From Entonaema liquescens (lineage: Eukaryota > Ascomycota > Sordariomycetes > Xylariales > Xylariaceae): 64,000 bases of DNA. Position 1 is the first letter of the stretch, and the number at the start of each line of letters is the position of its first letter. The notes beneath the pieces are model-generated. The model did no database searches. It was given only the letters and a program-made list of their open reading frames with translations, and was not told where the DNA came from. Position numbers and translations under genes: made by a program. The stretch covers positions 1,576,001-1,640,000 of the forward strand of contig CADCSX010000010.1 of the NCBI GenBank assembly GCA_902805475.1, read 5' to 3'. This document shows, piece by piece, positions 11,029 to 23,099 of the stretch.

Positions 11029-12253
11029 TAATAATTGACTTATTATATATTACCATTCGGTAAGATACACCGGCTTGCGGTCTACGCGGCCACCCCATGC
11101 CTCTTATTTTGTTTTCAGTAGTCTTCTCCGTACGAAACAATTTCCAATTAAACCCGAAGACGCCGATCATTAATAGGAATAGAGACCTCGGCAATCGTCG
11201 CATTTCGGTACGGCTTTGACTCCGTACGTACTGATAATATGATCGATACTGCATCTGTCGCAAAAGCATCATGTACGACACTTGCGGCTTAAGCTGGCTG
11301 ATACGTAAGAAACCACCCGAGTACGAACTTACGAACTTAACTACCCTATCCAATTGACGGTGTAACCGTGCTATGGCCAGCTCGGTTGACTAGTAGCCGG
11401 ATCTGCTGATCTCGGGCCGATCCCTTAGTCGGGGTGTTTTTATATAGTTCATGTCTGCTCTTCAAGTTTAACTTGCGAAAATATCTTTGCTAGCAACTGT
11501 GCAAGTTGGAATTAGAAGGGAAGCATTCATTTTATCTTTCATTGGAGAGTCCCCCTATTTGAGCTACTGGGATATGGCTCGCGGCCGAGATTCGCCTTTC
11601 TATGCGAAGCTTTTGCCGAGTCCGTATACGCGCATTGGCATCTCAAATCTCATTTTTGCTTGTAATTTACAAGACATTCCCTTCGATTGAGTTGGAGGTT
11701 TTACGATCTCACTGAAGAGTTTTTTTTGGGTAGAAAGATGCGAAAGAATTGCCGACTCTGTATTTCTGCATAGGCCAATCATTCCTCACCAATGTGTAAG
11801 TGGCAAACCACAGTTGCATAAACTTGAGGTATTTTTACAACCAACATCGTAGTATATTAGATAAGTCTATTGAATTGTTAGTTGTAGAAAGTAAGAACGG
11901 GTTCAAAATGGCGAGGTCACCTAACGTAAGATGCAACGTTGACGAGCATCTACCAAGAGATTTAAGATGGCCGGTACGATTTTAGAAAGGGGCACGTCCC
12001 TCTTGATACATAGTATTTCTACTCGACCCGCTTGCGTTGATACCCTAACGAACCTATCAGGAAGCCTCCAAGAAGCAGTGCCGCACCGACATCACCTACT
12101 AATCTTGTGTAAGGTCGCGGCCTTTGCATTTTTATTTAAAACTCCGGGGATCAAGTGACTAGTAATCCTACCTGTTTACTTCTGTTGCTTCTGGCTCCAA
12201 ATGTTGAACATAATTAATTCGTTTTTGAAGTCAGCGCGGCGTCTACTTGACAG
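11029..12253. other. Intergenic, no gene supported
   Basis: Several short ORFs on both strands without family features. I see nothing else. Confidence 0.4.
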
Positions 12254-13584
12254 ATGGGTTCTCTCGTAACTACGGATGGGCAATCGAGTTCCTCTAGTGG
12301 AGAACAGAACTTACATGCTGGTTCCGCCTTGATTGGTTTAGCTACTATCGCCGTTCTGTTAAGAATTTGGGTGAGGATCAGCCAGCGTCAACGTCTCAAA
12401 GGTCACGACTACTTCTGTATCCTGGCTCTGATCCTTTTCTGCGTCCAAAATGGCCTCATAATTAATTGTAGGTCTTCGCGATTGGACTCCTGATCTCTTT
12501 ACTAGGGCTGAACATCAATCCAGTTATTGTTATACATGGCGTATTCGATCCCGGCCCGCCTTTGACACATTCTGATCAGGTCAAACTTCTGAAAGTGAGT
12601 CGGAACTAGAAAACGATGGAAACCTAACGAGACTAAACGGTGTAAAGACGACCTGGATCTGTGAGTATTTTTTTGGTGGAGTTCTTACGACGGTCAAGTT
12701 GAGCATCTTGTGGTTTTACTACTCGATATTCTCGGTAAATAAGATGTTCAAGAAAGCAACCTATATCGTAGCCGGTCTATGTGTCGTATGGTACATCGTT
12801 ACTACATTTATCATAATATTTCAATGCGACCCGATTGACGCATTCTGGAATGAACTTAACTCGCCAGAGTTCTGCATCAACAACACGCGTTTCCTGTTGG
12901 GATACGAGATAGCAAACCTGCTTTTGGATGTAGCAATCCTCTGCATGCCTCTCGGCATGCTAAGGCAATTGCAGCTCTCACTACCAAGGAAGATATCTCT
13001 TTGGGTCATTTTCATGCTGGCAGGGCTGTAAGTTACCAAAACCTCTTTTTGCTTCCCGAGTATAAACCCCCTGGGTAGCCTAAGCTAATGAGCGTAGTGT
13101 ATGTATTGCAAGTATTATTCGCTTAAGGGCAATATATCCACTCCCAAACCCGACCGAGGACTGTAAGATACCCCCTTAGTCAATACCTATATCTGTGAAG
13201 TAGACTTACAACTATCAAGTTAACTTTGGCGTCCTCAATCTATGGGGCGTAATACAGTCAGGCTTAGCCATCGTCTGTGCCTGTCTCCCTACACTTGGGC
13301 CCCTTTTCAACTCTTCATCTGCGGCGGGAAAGGTGGTTCGGAATTGGCTTGGGTTATCGTCGGTGCATTCAACGAGAAGTCGGGGTGTAAGCGGACAACA
13401 GCCGAAGACTTCCAATACGACCAAGCCAGCGCATAGTTGGCCGGCGGAAAACCCACAATACCCACATTACACACGAGCATCCGATAGCTGGATTCGGGTT
13501 GATGAGAACGCATCCGATACGTTTCCTTTAAAGCCAATACTAAATCACGACAATACTTCGAACCGAGACCTTGAACGGAATTGA
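12254..13584 (+). CDS. Fungal rhodopsin-domain (PTH11/SAT4-like) membrane protein
   Basis: Seven-helix integral membrane protein of the fungal rhodopsin-domain family, often grouped with PTH11-like receptors. Best model: exons 12254-12442, 12472-12594, 12648-13027, 13098-13162, 13220-13584 (373 aa). Visible features: helix 1 SALIGLATIAVLLRIW, the loop KGHDYF, helix 2 ending VFAIGLLISLLGL, helix 3 KLSILWFYYSIF, the family segment FQCDPIDAFWN, helix 5 DVAILCMPLGMLRQL, and the diagnostic VCACLPTLGPLF near the end, followed by a polar tail. The last three introns are ordinary (53-70 nt). The first would be only 29 nt; without it helix 2 is too long and out of frame. After the stop, another frame reads LNGIDLLRNGPEIPSYVV, so the C-terminus is uncertain. 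Role is probably surface sensing or unknown. Confidence 0.75.
12443..12471 (+). other. Putative 29-nt intron (or indel site)
   Basis: The segment starts GTCC, ends TTGTAG, and is flanked by exons in phase 0 on both sides. Its removal gives a continuous membrane helix YFCILALILFCVFAIGLL. The codon before 12472 in the downstream frame is TAG, so the upstream frame cannot simply run through. Fungal introns are normally longer than about 40 nt, so an indel in the sequence is the main alternative. Confidence 0.35.
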
Positions 13585-14650
13585 CCTCCTCCGAAACGGA
13601 CCCGAGATACCCAGTTATGTTGTTTGGTTTATTGACATATACAAGGCTAGTGTAAGGGGTATAATTAGCTCGCCGTTGGTACGGCTCGGAAACTGCATAT
13701 GGCGTTACAAGGTGGAGTTGGAAGGTAGGGAAAGGAAAAGTTTGGCTATTCCATGAGGAACTCTAACCTATGAGATTCTGTGTCGATATATATTGGAAAA
13801 TACCCTTTGTTCTTGGTTGCCCTATATGGGAGCTTAGCATATATACGGAATATAAGACTTATTTGTGGTCGGGCTATTGCGAGAAACGTGTCACGAGATG
13901 TCACTTCGCAATACGCCTCGGCCTTTGAATCCCCACACTCGCGCTTTCATCGATACGACGATTCCAACTGGAGGAGGCTGTCATGAGTTGGAGCAAGAAG
14001 CATGGAAGCAACTTCGTTGTTCTACATGAGATCCCAGATACCGAATTAGCTCTGGATTCTAGCTGAGAGGTCCAGAATCCTCGTAAAGGCAGTCGATTAT
14101 ATGAAAGGTTGAGCGAGTTAGTAGAAACTGCTTAAAATGGGAGAAGCTATTGATTGTAAGATATCATCAATCCCAAAATATGGGAATTCGAGAAAGTCAA
14201 GTTCAAATGTTCGGGTCCAAGTTGTTGAGATCACAGCAGAGGTTACTTAAGTATTTTAAGACATGCTGTAGAGAATTGTGACACTGGTCTGAACAGGTGG
14301 TCCGGGCGCAGACTCCTGTGAGGTTTCTTATACCGTCTGGTCTAGCACTCGTGAGCGGTTCTCTTCGCGAAATGTGTTAATACTCTGAGTAGCAGGGCGT
14401 ATTTATGAAATAAGAGCCTCATTGATTGGTACACGAATCCTCCCAGGCAGTAGCTTATAACCCCTGTCGGACTCCCCTTTTCTTTCTCTAATCTCCTCTT
14501 CTGATCTTCTGATCGGCTCAGAGTCATAAATTCTTAAGACGATATTTCTTGCGGAGCAGGTCGAAGCTGAACAATGGAATAAACATATAGTTGATCTTTA
14601 TAGTTTACATTATTATATAACTTTTGGTTAGGCATCTAACGTCGCAAGCA
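13585..14650. other. Intergenic, no gene supported
   Basis: The first 60 bases may contain an out-of-frame continuation of the rhodopsin-type protein. The rest has no recognisable coding. Confidence 0.4.
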
Positions 14651-16025
14651 ATGTGGCAACGACTCCGCAGCCCATTTTGCTATTTCCACCGGCTCACCGG
14701 ATTTTTTCAAAACATAATAACGAGCTCACCGATCCCTACTTTCATCCTCGATACGGAGCATCCATGGCTATCTGAAAACCGTGCTTGGCTTGAGACGTAT
14801 CCCGACATTGCCGCCGCGTTATGTGACAAGTCTTCCCCGCTGTGGACCAGCCCGTCCCCTGGACACGAGATCCCGGCCGATCTCTTCAGCCGCATCAACA
14901 TCGATAATAACAAAGCCGGTATAGATCGGCTGGGATGGGACAACGCCGTCGCGCGCCTTAGTGAATTACGCAATTGCACAGCTGCTCTCGAGGATGTTAA
15001 GTATCTACATGTGTACATTTTCGTACACACGGGTGAATATAGCGACCCTCTTGTCGACTGCGCAATGCCACCCGGACTACCAGGCTTGTTTGCAGACGTA
15101 TTGGCTGCGATGCCACATCTGGAAAGACTAGATTGGGGACTTGACGCAGAGCACACAGTAGCTTTCCAAGAGGAATTTACTCGTCAAAATCTAACACTCC
15201 CTAGTGTTCGCCACCTGGTTCCTGGCGCACAGAGCCATTACCTTCTTGACATGTGCCCCGGCCTAGAGACTCTAGAAGCCGGTGATTTCTTCCATCATGG
15301 GAGCTGGAATAAACACTACCGTAAGGGCCTCGATTCGAGGCTTGATCTCGTGCGGGCAGCGTCCGCCGTAAGCAGTCTTAAAGAGCTCTGGTTGGTAGGC
15401 GGCTGGTCAACTCAGAAACTTGAAGGTAAGTAGACTCATTAATACACCTACCTATACCTATATCTCGATATTCGGTACCCAGCTGACTTTGTCTTAAAAC
15501 AAAACAGAAATTTTGAAAGCCATGCCGAATCTAGTAAAATTAAGGATGGGTGGACCGTTGGATCCTTTCGAAAGGTATGCTGAAGATATACGCTTTGGAA
15601 TGGGGACTAGGGAAGAAGGGGAACTTCTCAAGGTGAGTTACGACATCTCGTTATTAGTGAAATAGCGCTCTATTCTAATCAACTCATAGAGATATCTATC
15701 CGTTCTCTCTAAATTTCCTAAACTCGAGCAATTAATTCTACCCGGCACGTGGGATTTAGATCTTGACTTTGACGGTGGTGATTGGTGTGGCAATTCCTAT
15801 ATGGGAGAGGTAGGAAGAGAATACGGACGCTCCGTTAGCAGGACATCTATTGAGAAAACTGAATTAGCCGGTGGCATAGTTGTGAAAGCCCTCCCACATC
15901 TTAAGGTTTTAGGCATTGGTGGTCGTACGGCCAACTTGACCCGTAATGAGAATGGAGATGTGGAAATAGTCTGGCCTTGGACTGGAAGGGTGGAAGAATA
16001 TGTTTTTGAGCTCTACCCACAGTGA
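14651..16025 (+). CDS. F-box/LRR-like protein lacking a visible F-box
   Basis: Exons 14651-15425, 15508-15632, 15690-16025 by splice phase (411 aa). It has leucine-rich-repeat-like segments of the type seen in fungal F-box proteins: MPHLERLDWGLD, CPGLETLEAGDFF, SSLKELWLVGGW, MPNLVKLRMGGPLDP, FPKLEQLILPGTWDL, LPHLKVLGIGG. These are typical of SCF-type substrate receptors. The usual N-terminal F-box (LPxELLxxI..) is not encoded here. The frame is open upstream of the first ATG to about 14624, where TTGGTTAG could be a splice acceptor, so an upstream exon may exist. Introns are 82 and 57 nt with GTAAGT/GTGAGT donors. The third exon ends with a Trp-rich segment. Moderately confident of the class, not of the start. 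Confidence 0.65.
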
Positions 16026-17860
16026 ATCATGGGAACCGACACATAGAGTGCCTTGTGTACCTCCGAAGAAAATAAGATAAAATCTAATTTATTCGTTTTC
16101 GCTAGGTAATTCCGAGTTGAAGCCAAATGTACCAAACTACCTCCTAACCCAAACACAAGGAGTATTTATTGCTTATGACAATTCTATAAAGTATATGAGT
16201 ATTTAAGGCACATATTACCACACATACTAATATATCGGCGAATTAATACGTTGCTACTCTGAGTCTAAGTCCATTATGCCCAACTCACGCCCCCTTTTAG
16301 GTCATTTCCAAAGCTAATAAGGTCGCACAATATGCCAGTGAAAAACATAAACCGCTAGCTGATTCTAGTAAAACTCGGTGTATCCTATAATATCGCAATG
16401 AACTGCTACGGCGTTGTTGAATTCTTGCAGCTCTTTTCTCAATCGTCTGGCTAAAAATCAAATCAACCAGATCCGGTGTCACATGTTTTAGCGACATCTT
16501 ATTCAATCCCTTAGAACATATAACTGCTTGTTATTTCTGAGTAGTCTGTCCACATTATACTTCAGTCCAAGTCGCCAGAGATGGACAGTCGCGATAGTCT
16601 GATTTTGTGCTGCCCCTGACACCGGGACGTCGACAGTGCGGTTTAGCCGGGGAAGGTCCATACATTTCTCAGCTGGGATACAAATGTTAGTTAATGCGAT
16701 CCCAGTTTTCTTACCTATTAGGTTAGAGAGTGGCAGGGCTTCAATCCGATGCCACGTTCAAGCTCACCTCTTCTTGGACCTTTGTCTATAGCCGCAAGTT
16801 CTTGCTGATCCAGTTTCACAAGTTTATGTCGCTTGGGATCAAGGACGGCAATGTCCTTTTTCATCATCATGTAATGGAGCTAGAAGCTAAGTATGTAATT
16901 GTCGAACAGTATGTAGATGTAAACGTTAGAAGATGGTCGATATGCGTAGGCGCCGATGTGGGAATTAGGGCAGAACTGAAATTTGCGAACATTCGTCGGC
17001 ATCATCCAAGTTAATAATCATCCTGTAGGCTGAGTCAGTGATGCATTTCGTACCACCTACTTATTCTACTCCTATCATGAGCATTTTAAGAGCTGAGGTC
17101 GTGGTGGCGCCTGGATAGCACGAGTATAGCACCAATGCGCACACGCCCCCGAATTGTACGACTCTGAAATCCAATCGTTCTTTTACACATACGGGATGGA
17201 AGCTTTCGTCTTACAGAAGGACTTATCGAAGTAACTGCCAGATAGGCGATGCCCTTAAATACGAACACAAGTGTGACTCGACCTGGTAGGTAATTGTTGT
17301 TCTTACAAGTTGGCAGGAAAACGAAAGGACCAAACAATGGTTAGAATCTGCTTTTTTCCAGGTGAACCATTTTATCTATTGTTATCATTATAATTCGTAT
17401 TATACCCTTATTATCAGTGGCCGTTATTATTAGCTGTGGTAACGTGTAGAGTATTATAAACCCGGAGGTATCAAAGAGAATTGAGCCTCGAGTCGCAATG
17501 AGGGGCCGCGGGATACCCTTTATAGTACTACGTTCCACTATCCCAATCAAACTTCTCCAAAGGCGTCGCAGATATCGGTGTTGTTATGAGTCATTTTCTA
17601 GTTTCCAGTCGTCCTACAGCTAGTATTACACAGTGGCTGGGGGATGACGAGTTCAGTGGACGTCCATCACTCCGCCCACGACCTTATATACGTAATATGC
17701 GGCTTCGCCCGGTAAAAAGAAAGGAAAATACCGGCGGTGTCCCTGTCCGTTTTCTTTGAGCCCGAATGGAAGCACTAATGCATGAAGCCTCTGAGAAGGC
17801 TTTATCTTGTAACTATGATATACTGCGTTGATGTTAAGTTTACTTCTCAAACTATTATTT
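16026..17860. other. Intergenic, no gene supported
   Basis: Ordinary composition up to the retrotransposon edge. Small ORFs have no family features. The last five bases (TATTT) are the left target duplication of the retrotransposon. Confidence 0.45.
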
Positions 17861-18065
17861 TATCAGGGGTTTAAGGATAACTAGTCAGAATTAGGGATAG
17901 ATCTATAGTACATATCATATATAAAAAGCGCTTCGCGCCTTCGTTACTAATTAAGAGGTTAAGCGTTAATAAATCATTATTATTATTTATTATTATATAA
18001 TAATTACATTGTTATTTTTTATATTTACTTTATATATGACTTTATTTACGGGTTTATTTTTAATA
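17861..18065 (+). repeat. 5' LTR
   Basis: 205 bp, aligned to the 3' LTR with 46 differences by my count, every one a transition and no gaps. The first 60 bases are nearly unmutated and the last 140 carry C-to-T and some G-to-A changes relative to the other copy. Confidence 0.95.
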
Positions 18066-19900
18066 GTTTAACGTTTTTATTTATTAACGTAAATTATTTA
18101 TTAAAAATAACGTAATATTTAAATTAATAAAAAAAAATAATTTAATTAATAAAAAGTTAAATAATTATAATAAATATAATATTGCTTAATAATATAATAA
18201 TAAATACGTTATAAATATTTAATAATTAATTAATAAATAACATAAATTTTACATTTGTAAAACCAATATTAACAATTTTATTAATAATTTTATAATAAAA
18301 TAATATTAATTTTAAAACTTTTATAAATTAAAAATTTAATAAATAATTATAAAAATTGAAGAGGTAATATAAAAAAAAAAGGAAAATCGAATAATTAATA
18401 GTTTTAAAAAAAAGTTATAATTTTATTATAAATTATAAAAAAGAAAAATCGAAGAAAAGTAATTATAATAAAAATCCAACATTATATAAATTTTCTTTTT
18501 TAAATATATAATATAAAAGGAAGAAAGATAAAATAAAAGTAAAATTAATTATTTTTATTATTAAATTAAAAATGTAGTTTTTTTTAAATTATTATTAAAT
18601 AAATTTAAAAAAGATAATGTTTGTAACGGTTTATTTAATAAAAAAAACCGCGCGGTAATAATATTGTTATTTTAATATTAAATAAAAAAGATTAAAAAAA
18701 TATATTTAAAAAAAAATGGAAAAGTAATTTTGAAATATAATTGAAAATAAAAATACGTGGGTTTTAATATATTTATAATAATATAAAAGTTTCGTTAAAA
18801 AATTAACGAATTATTCGCTTTTTTCTTAAATAAATATAAAGTATTAAAAGTAAAAAACTTAAAATATTATTTTAAAAAGACAAAAATGTTTAACTTATTA
18901 ATTTATTTTATTTTAAAGTTAAAAGTAAAATGTATTAAAAGTTTTATTTTAAAAATTAAAAGTAAGTTAAAAAACTAAGTTAAGTTGTTTGAATTTATTA
19001 TATAAAAGTAAAAAAAAGAAAATAAAAAAGTAAAAAAAATAAAAAAAAAAAAAAAAACCGAAAAAAAAAATAATTAATAAATAAACCGTGAATATATTAT
19101 TTAAATAATTATTTAAAATTAAAGTAAAATAGTTTTTTTAATAAAAATTAAATATATAATTAATTTATTATTTATTTATAATAATTTAAAAAATATGTTT
19201 TATACGGAAAATAAAGATATTTTAAATATAATTGCTTTAAAATAATATGTTAAAAATATAACGGTTTAAAATATTTGGTAAATTATTATTTAAAAAAGAA
19301 AAATGAAAAAGTAATAAAAAACGTAAATTAAATATTAATATTAAATAAAGGAACGTAAAATTTATAATAAAAGTTTATCCCGATTTATATTAAATTTAAA
19401 GTAATAATAAAGTTATAAATAAAACGTAAATAAATTATTTTATAAATTTTAATAAATATAAAAGTAAATTTTAATTTAGTTCGAGTAAAATATGTACTTT
19501 TAATAATAATAACAAAGTTTTTACTAAGAAAAAACTTAAAAAGCTTTTTTAGAATAAGTAAAACATTAATTTAATATTTTATGTTTATAAAAATAAAAAA
19601 TAATTAAAGTATTATCCGTAATATCTTTAATAAAATAAAAATAATAAATTAAAATTTTAATTACGACGTTATTTTAAAAATATTTTAACTTATAAACGTT
19701 AACGCAATTTTAAAAAAATAATACTAAAAATAATATTATTATATTAATATAATAAAAATTTACTTAATATAAAAAAAAAAAAAAATTAAAAAAACTTTTA
19801 AAAAAGTAAAAAAAGTAATTATATTAATGTTAAAAGTAATAAAAAGAATTAATACTTGCAAATAATGTTTTAATTTATGGGAAAATAATGGTAAAATTAC
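18066..19900 (+). pseudogene. Probable gag region of the retrotransposon, unreadable
   Basis: Lies between the 5' LTR and the reverse transcriptase remnant, where gag and protease sit in this class. RIP has left mostly A, T and G with C largely confined to CpG; I could not recognise a capsid or zinc-knuckle motif. The assignment rests on position only. Confidence 0.4.
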
Positions 19901-20279
19901 AATTTTATTTAAATATAAAAAATATGTAAAAATTTTTAACGTTTTTAAAACTTTTATTTTCCTAAAATATTAACAATAAAACCATTTTATTAACTTTGAA
20001 AAAAAAAAAAAAACCTTCCATTTAAACTAATATACTTTTTAATAAAAACGAAATTAAAAAAATTAAAAAAATATATAAATAATATTTTATAAAAAAAATA
20101 AATATAATTATTTAAAAGTTTTATCGATACCCCGGTATTATTTATCTTTAAATTAAATAATAAATTATAATTATATATAAATTATAAAAGATTTAATAAA
20201 ATTATTTATAAGGATAAAACGGTTTTATTATTAATTAATAAAATTTTAAATAAATTATTTAAAATAAAATATTTTATAA

Positions 20280-20510
20280 AATTAAATTTAAAAAATACGT
20301 ATCACCAATTATACATCCGCAAAGGAAATAAATAAAAAACAACGTTTCGAACAAAATATAAATATTTCGAATATTTTATAATATTATTTAAATTATTTAA
20401 CGTTTTAATATTATTTTAAAATTATATTAATTATGCGTTTATAAATTTAATAAATATAATATATATAATTTATTTTAATAATATCTTAATTTATTTAAAA
20501 AATAAAAAAT
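20280..20510 (+). pseudogene. Reverse transcriptase palm-domain remnant
   Basis: In one frame: YHQLYIRKGN (20300-20329), FRTKY (20345-20359), and YFNNIL at 20471. The last is the catalytic YxDD box with both Asp codons changed to Asn by G-to-A. The segments match the spacing of Ty3/Gypsy RT (Y/FHQI..RTxY..YLDDILI). Intervening TAA codons replace Trp and Gln codons, as RIP predicts. Confidence 0.85.
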
Positions 20511-21889
20511 AATATATCCGGGATATTTATAATGTTTTAATTTAATTATAAAAATGGAAATTATATGTTAATTTTTAAAAATGTAAATTTTATACGGTAA
20601 AAATAACGTTTTTTAATTTTATAATTATAATTAAAAAAATAAAAATGGATTAAAATAAAATATTTATAATTATAAAATGGTTATAATTTATTAATGTTTA
20701 TAATATATAAATGTTTTTAAGTTTTATAAGTTTTTATAAAAGATTTATTAAAAATTATTTGAAATTAATTGTTTTATTAATAAATTTATTAAAAGGTAAT
20801 AAATGATTTAATTTTAAATTAAATAAAGAAATAATAAAAACGTTCGAAATTTTAAAAAAAAAATTTATAAAAATTTTTATATTTAAATATTTTAATATAT
20901 AATTATTTATAAAATTAAAAATAAATGTTTCGTAATAAATAATTAAAGTAATGTTATTTTAAAAATATAATAATAAATGGTATTTTATAATTTTTATATT
21001 AAAGAAATTATAAAAGATTAAAGTAAATTATGTAACGTTTAATGTGGAAATGTTAATAATAATTAACGTATTTAAAAAATGGAAATATTATTTAATTTAT
21101 TTATTAAAAATAATAAAAATAATTATTAATTATTTAAATTTGTAATATTTAATAAATAAACCGAAATTAAGTAATAAGTAAATTTAATAAGTAGAAAAAT
21201 TAATGGGTTTTAATTTTTAAATTATATATAAATTAAAGATTTTAAATTTAATTAATAATACGTTATGGTAATTAAATTACGTAAATATAAAAAGGAAAAA
21301 CGAGGTTAAATAAAATATGTTATTAAAGTTTTAAAGAAAGTTTTAAAATAATTAAAAGGTATTTTAATTGGTAGTTAATGATTTAAATGTATGCGAATAA
21401 AAGGTAATTATAAAAATGCGTATTTTATTATTAAATGTGCGTGGTGTTAAAAAAGAAATGTTATTAAAGTTTTTAAAGAAATTTAAGAATAATTAAGGAA
21501 TTTTAATAATAATAAGTAGTAACGGCGTAATTGAAGTAAAAGATAAAGGAAATTGATTGACGTTTTACGAGTGTGGGTACGTGTTAACGGTTTTAAGAAA
21601 TATTAAAGATTTAAGTGTATTATTTTTAAAAAAAATATATAAAAAATAAGTGTTTGATGAGTATATTTAATTAAAAGTTTAATAATAGTAAAAAAATTAT
21701 AATATAATTACGTTATTTTAGATAAAAAAAAATGGATTATTAAAGTTTAAAAGTAAGATATATATTTTTTTAACGTTAAAAAAAAAAATGTTATATAATT
21801 GTTACAACGCGGCGTTATTAAGTTATTAAGGAGTTATAAAAACGATTTAGCGAATTGTAAATTATTATTATTAAAATGGTTTAAAAAAA

Positions 21890-22340
21890 GATATGAAATA
21901 TTATATGAATATTTATGTTATATGTTAAAAGATTAAAGTATGGAAATATTTACTTTATAATAAATTAAGTTTTTTATTTATATTTAATGGTTTAGGTAAA
22001 GAAATTTTATTTAATTTTATTATTAAATTATTAATATTTTTAATACGAATAAAAAAAAGTTATAATAATATATTAGTAATTATTAATAAATTTTTTAAAT
22101 ATACGTTATATATATTTATAACAAAGAAATTTATAATTTTAAATTTAACGGACGTATTTTTCGAATATGTTTTTAAATATATAAATTTATTAAAAAAAAT
22201 TATTTTTAATAAAAAATTATTATTTATAAGTAAATTTTAATTAATATTTTATTACAAGTTTGTAATAATTTAACAATTAAATATATTATTTTATTTATAA
22301 ATAAACAAATAAATTAAATATTAAAATTAAAATTTAAAAT
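21890..22340 (+). pseudogene. Integrase remnant (zinc-binding and core end)
   Basis: Same frame as the RT remnant. At 21917-21937 the zinc-binding end reads as VIC-stop-KIK, consistent with CxxCQK. At 22205-22240 NKKLLFISKF corresponds to the SDRGxxFTSxFW segment around the second catalytic Asp of Ty3/Gypsy integrases. A degraded QL..Y.QTxxQ-like stretch follows. Catalytic residues are mutated or preceded by stops. Confidence 0.75.
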
Positions 22341-22859
22341 ATTATTTATAAATTTTTTATAATTATAAATAAAATAATTAAATTAAAAAATTAATGTTAA
22401 TTAAATAAATATATAACATCTTAATATATTTAACGTATAAATAAACTTTAACATATATTTATATAAATTTTTAATTTAAAAGTTTTATTAATTTAATAAT
22501 GTTATAATTTAAAAAAAACGTATAAAAAAACGTAAAAATAACCGAAAAAATATATAAAATAAAATTTATTACAATTAAATTACTTAAAACATTAAATAAA
22601 ATATATATAAAATAATATAATAAAAAACAATTTAAATAAATATTTAAAAAAAAAAATAAAATCTTAATATTTATAAAACATATAAATTAAAAACAATTTA
22701 ATAAAAAATTAACAAATAAATATTTAAATTTATTTAAAATAATTAAAATAATAGGAAAATACAATATAACTTATAAATTAAAGTTATTTATATATTATAA
22801 AATATATAATATATTTAATATAAATTATTTAAAACCATATATTAAAAAACTTAATAAAA

Positions 22860-23080
22860 AATTAACGGAATAATTAATTATACTAATAAATAATAATAAA
22901 TTTACCATAAAAATAATTTTAAAACATAAAAGATTAAAGAAAAATAAATAATATTTAATTAAATAATTAAGTTATAATAATATTAATAACTTTTAAAAAA
23001 AAATTAAAAACGTTTCGGAAAAATTAAAAACTATATATAAACAAAAATTACGAAATAAAAAAAAAATTATAAAAATTTAA
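22860..23080 (+). pseudogene. Chromodomain remnant at the pol C-terminus
   Basis: In the same frame: FTIKIILKHKRLK, then YLIK-stop-LSY (22952-22975). This matches the chromodomain core xxVExILxxR..YLVKWxGY with the Trp codon turned into a stop. Chromodomains at this position define chromoviruses, which use them to target histone-marked chromatin. Confidence 0.75.
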
Positions 23081-23099
23081 TATTAACGTTAATTTTTAA

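Noticed and set aside
14707..15156. 149-aa minus-strand ORF
   Set aside because: Antisense shadow of the F-box/LRR-like exon, which has repeats and splice support.
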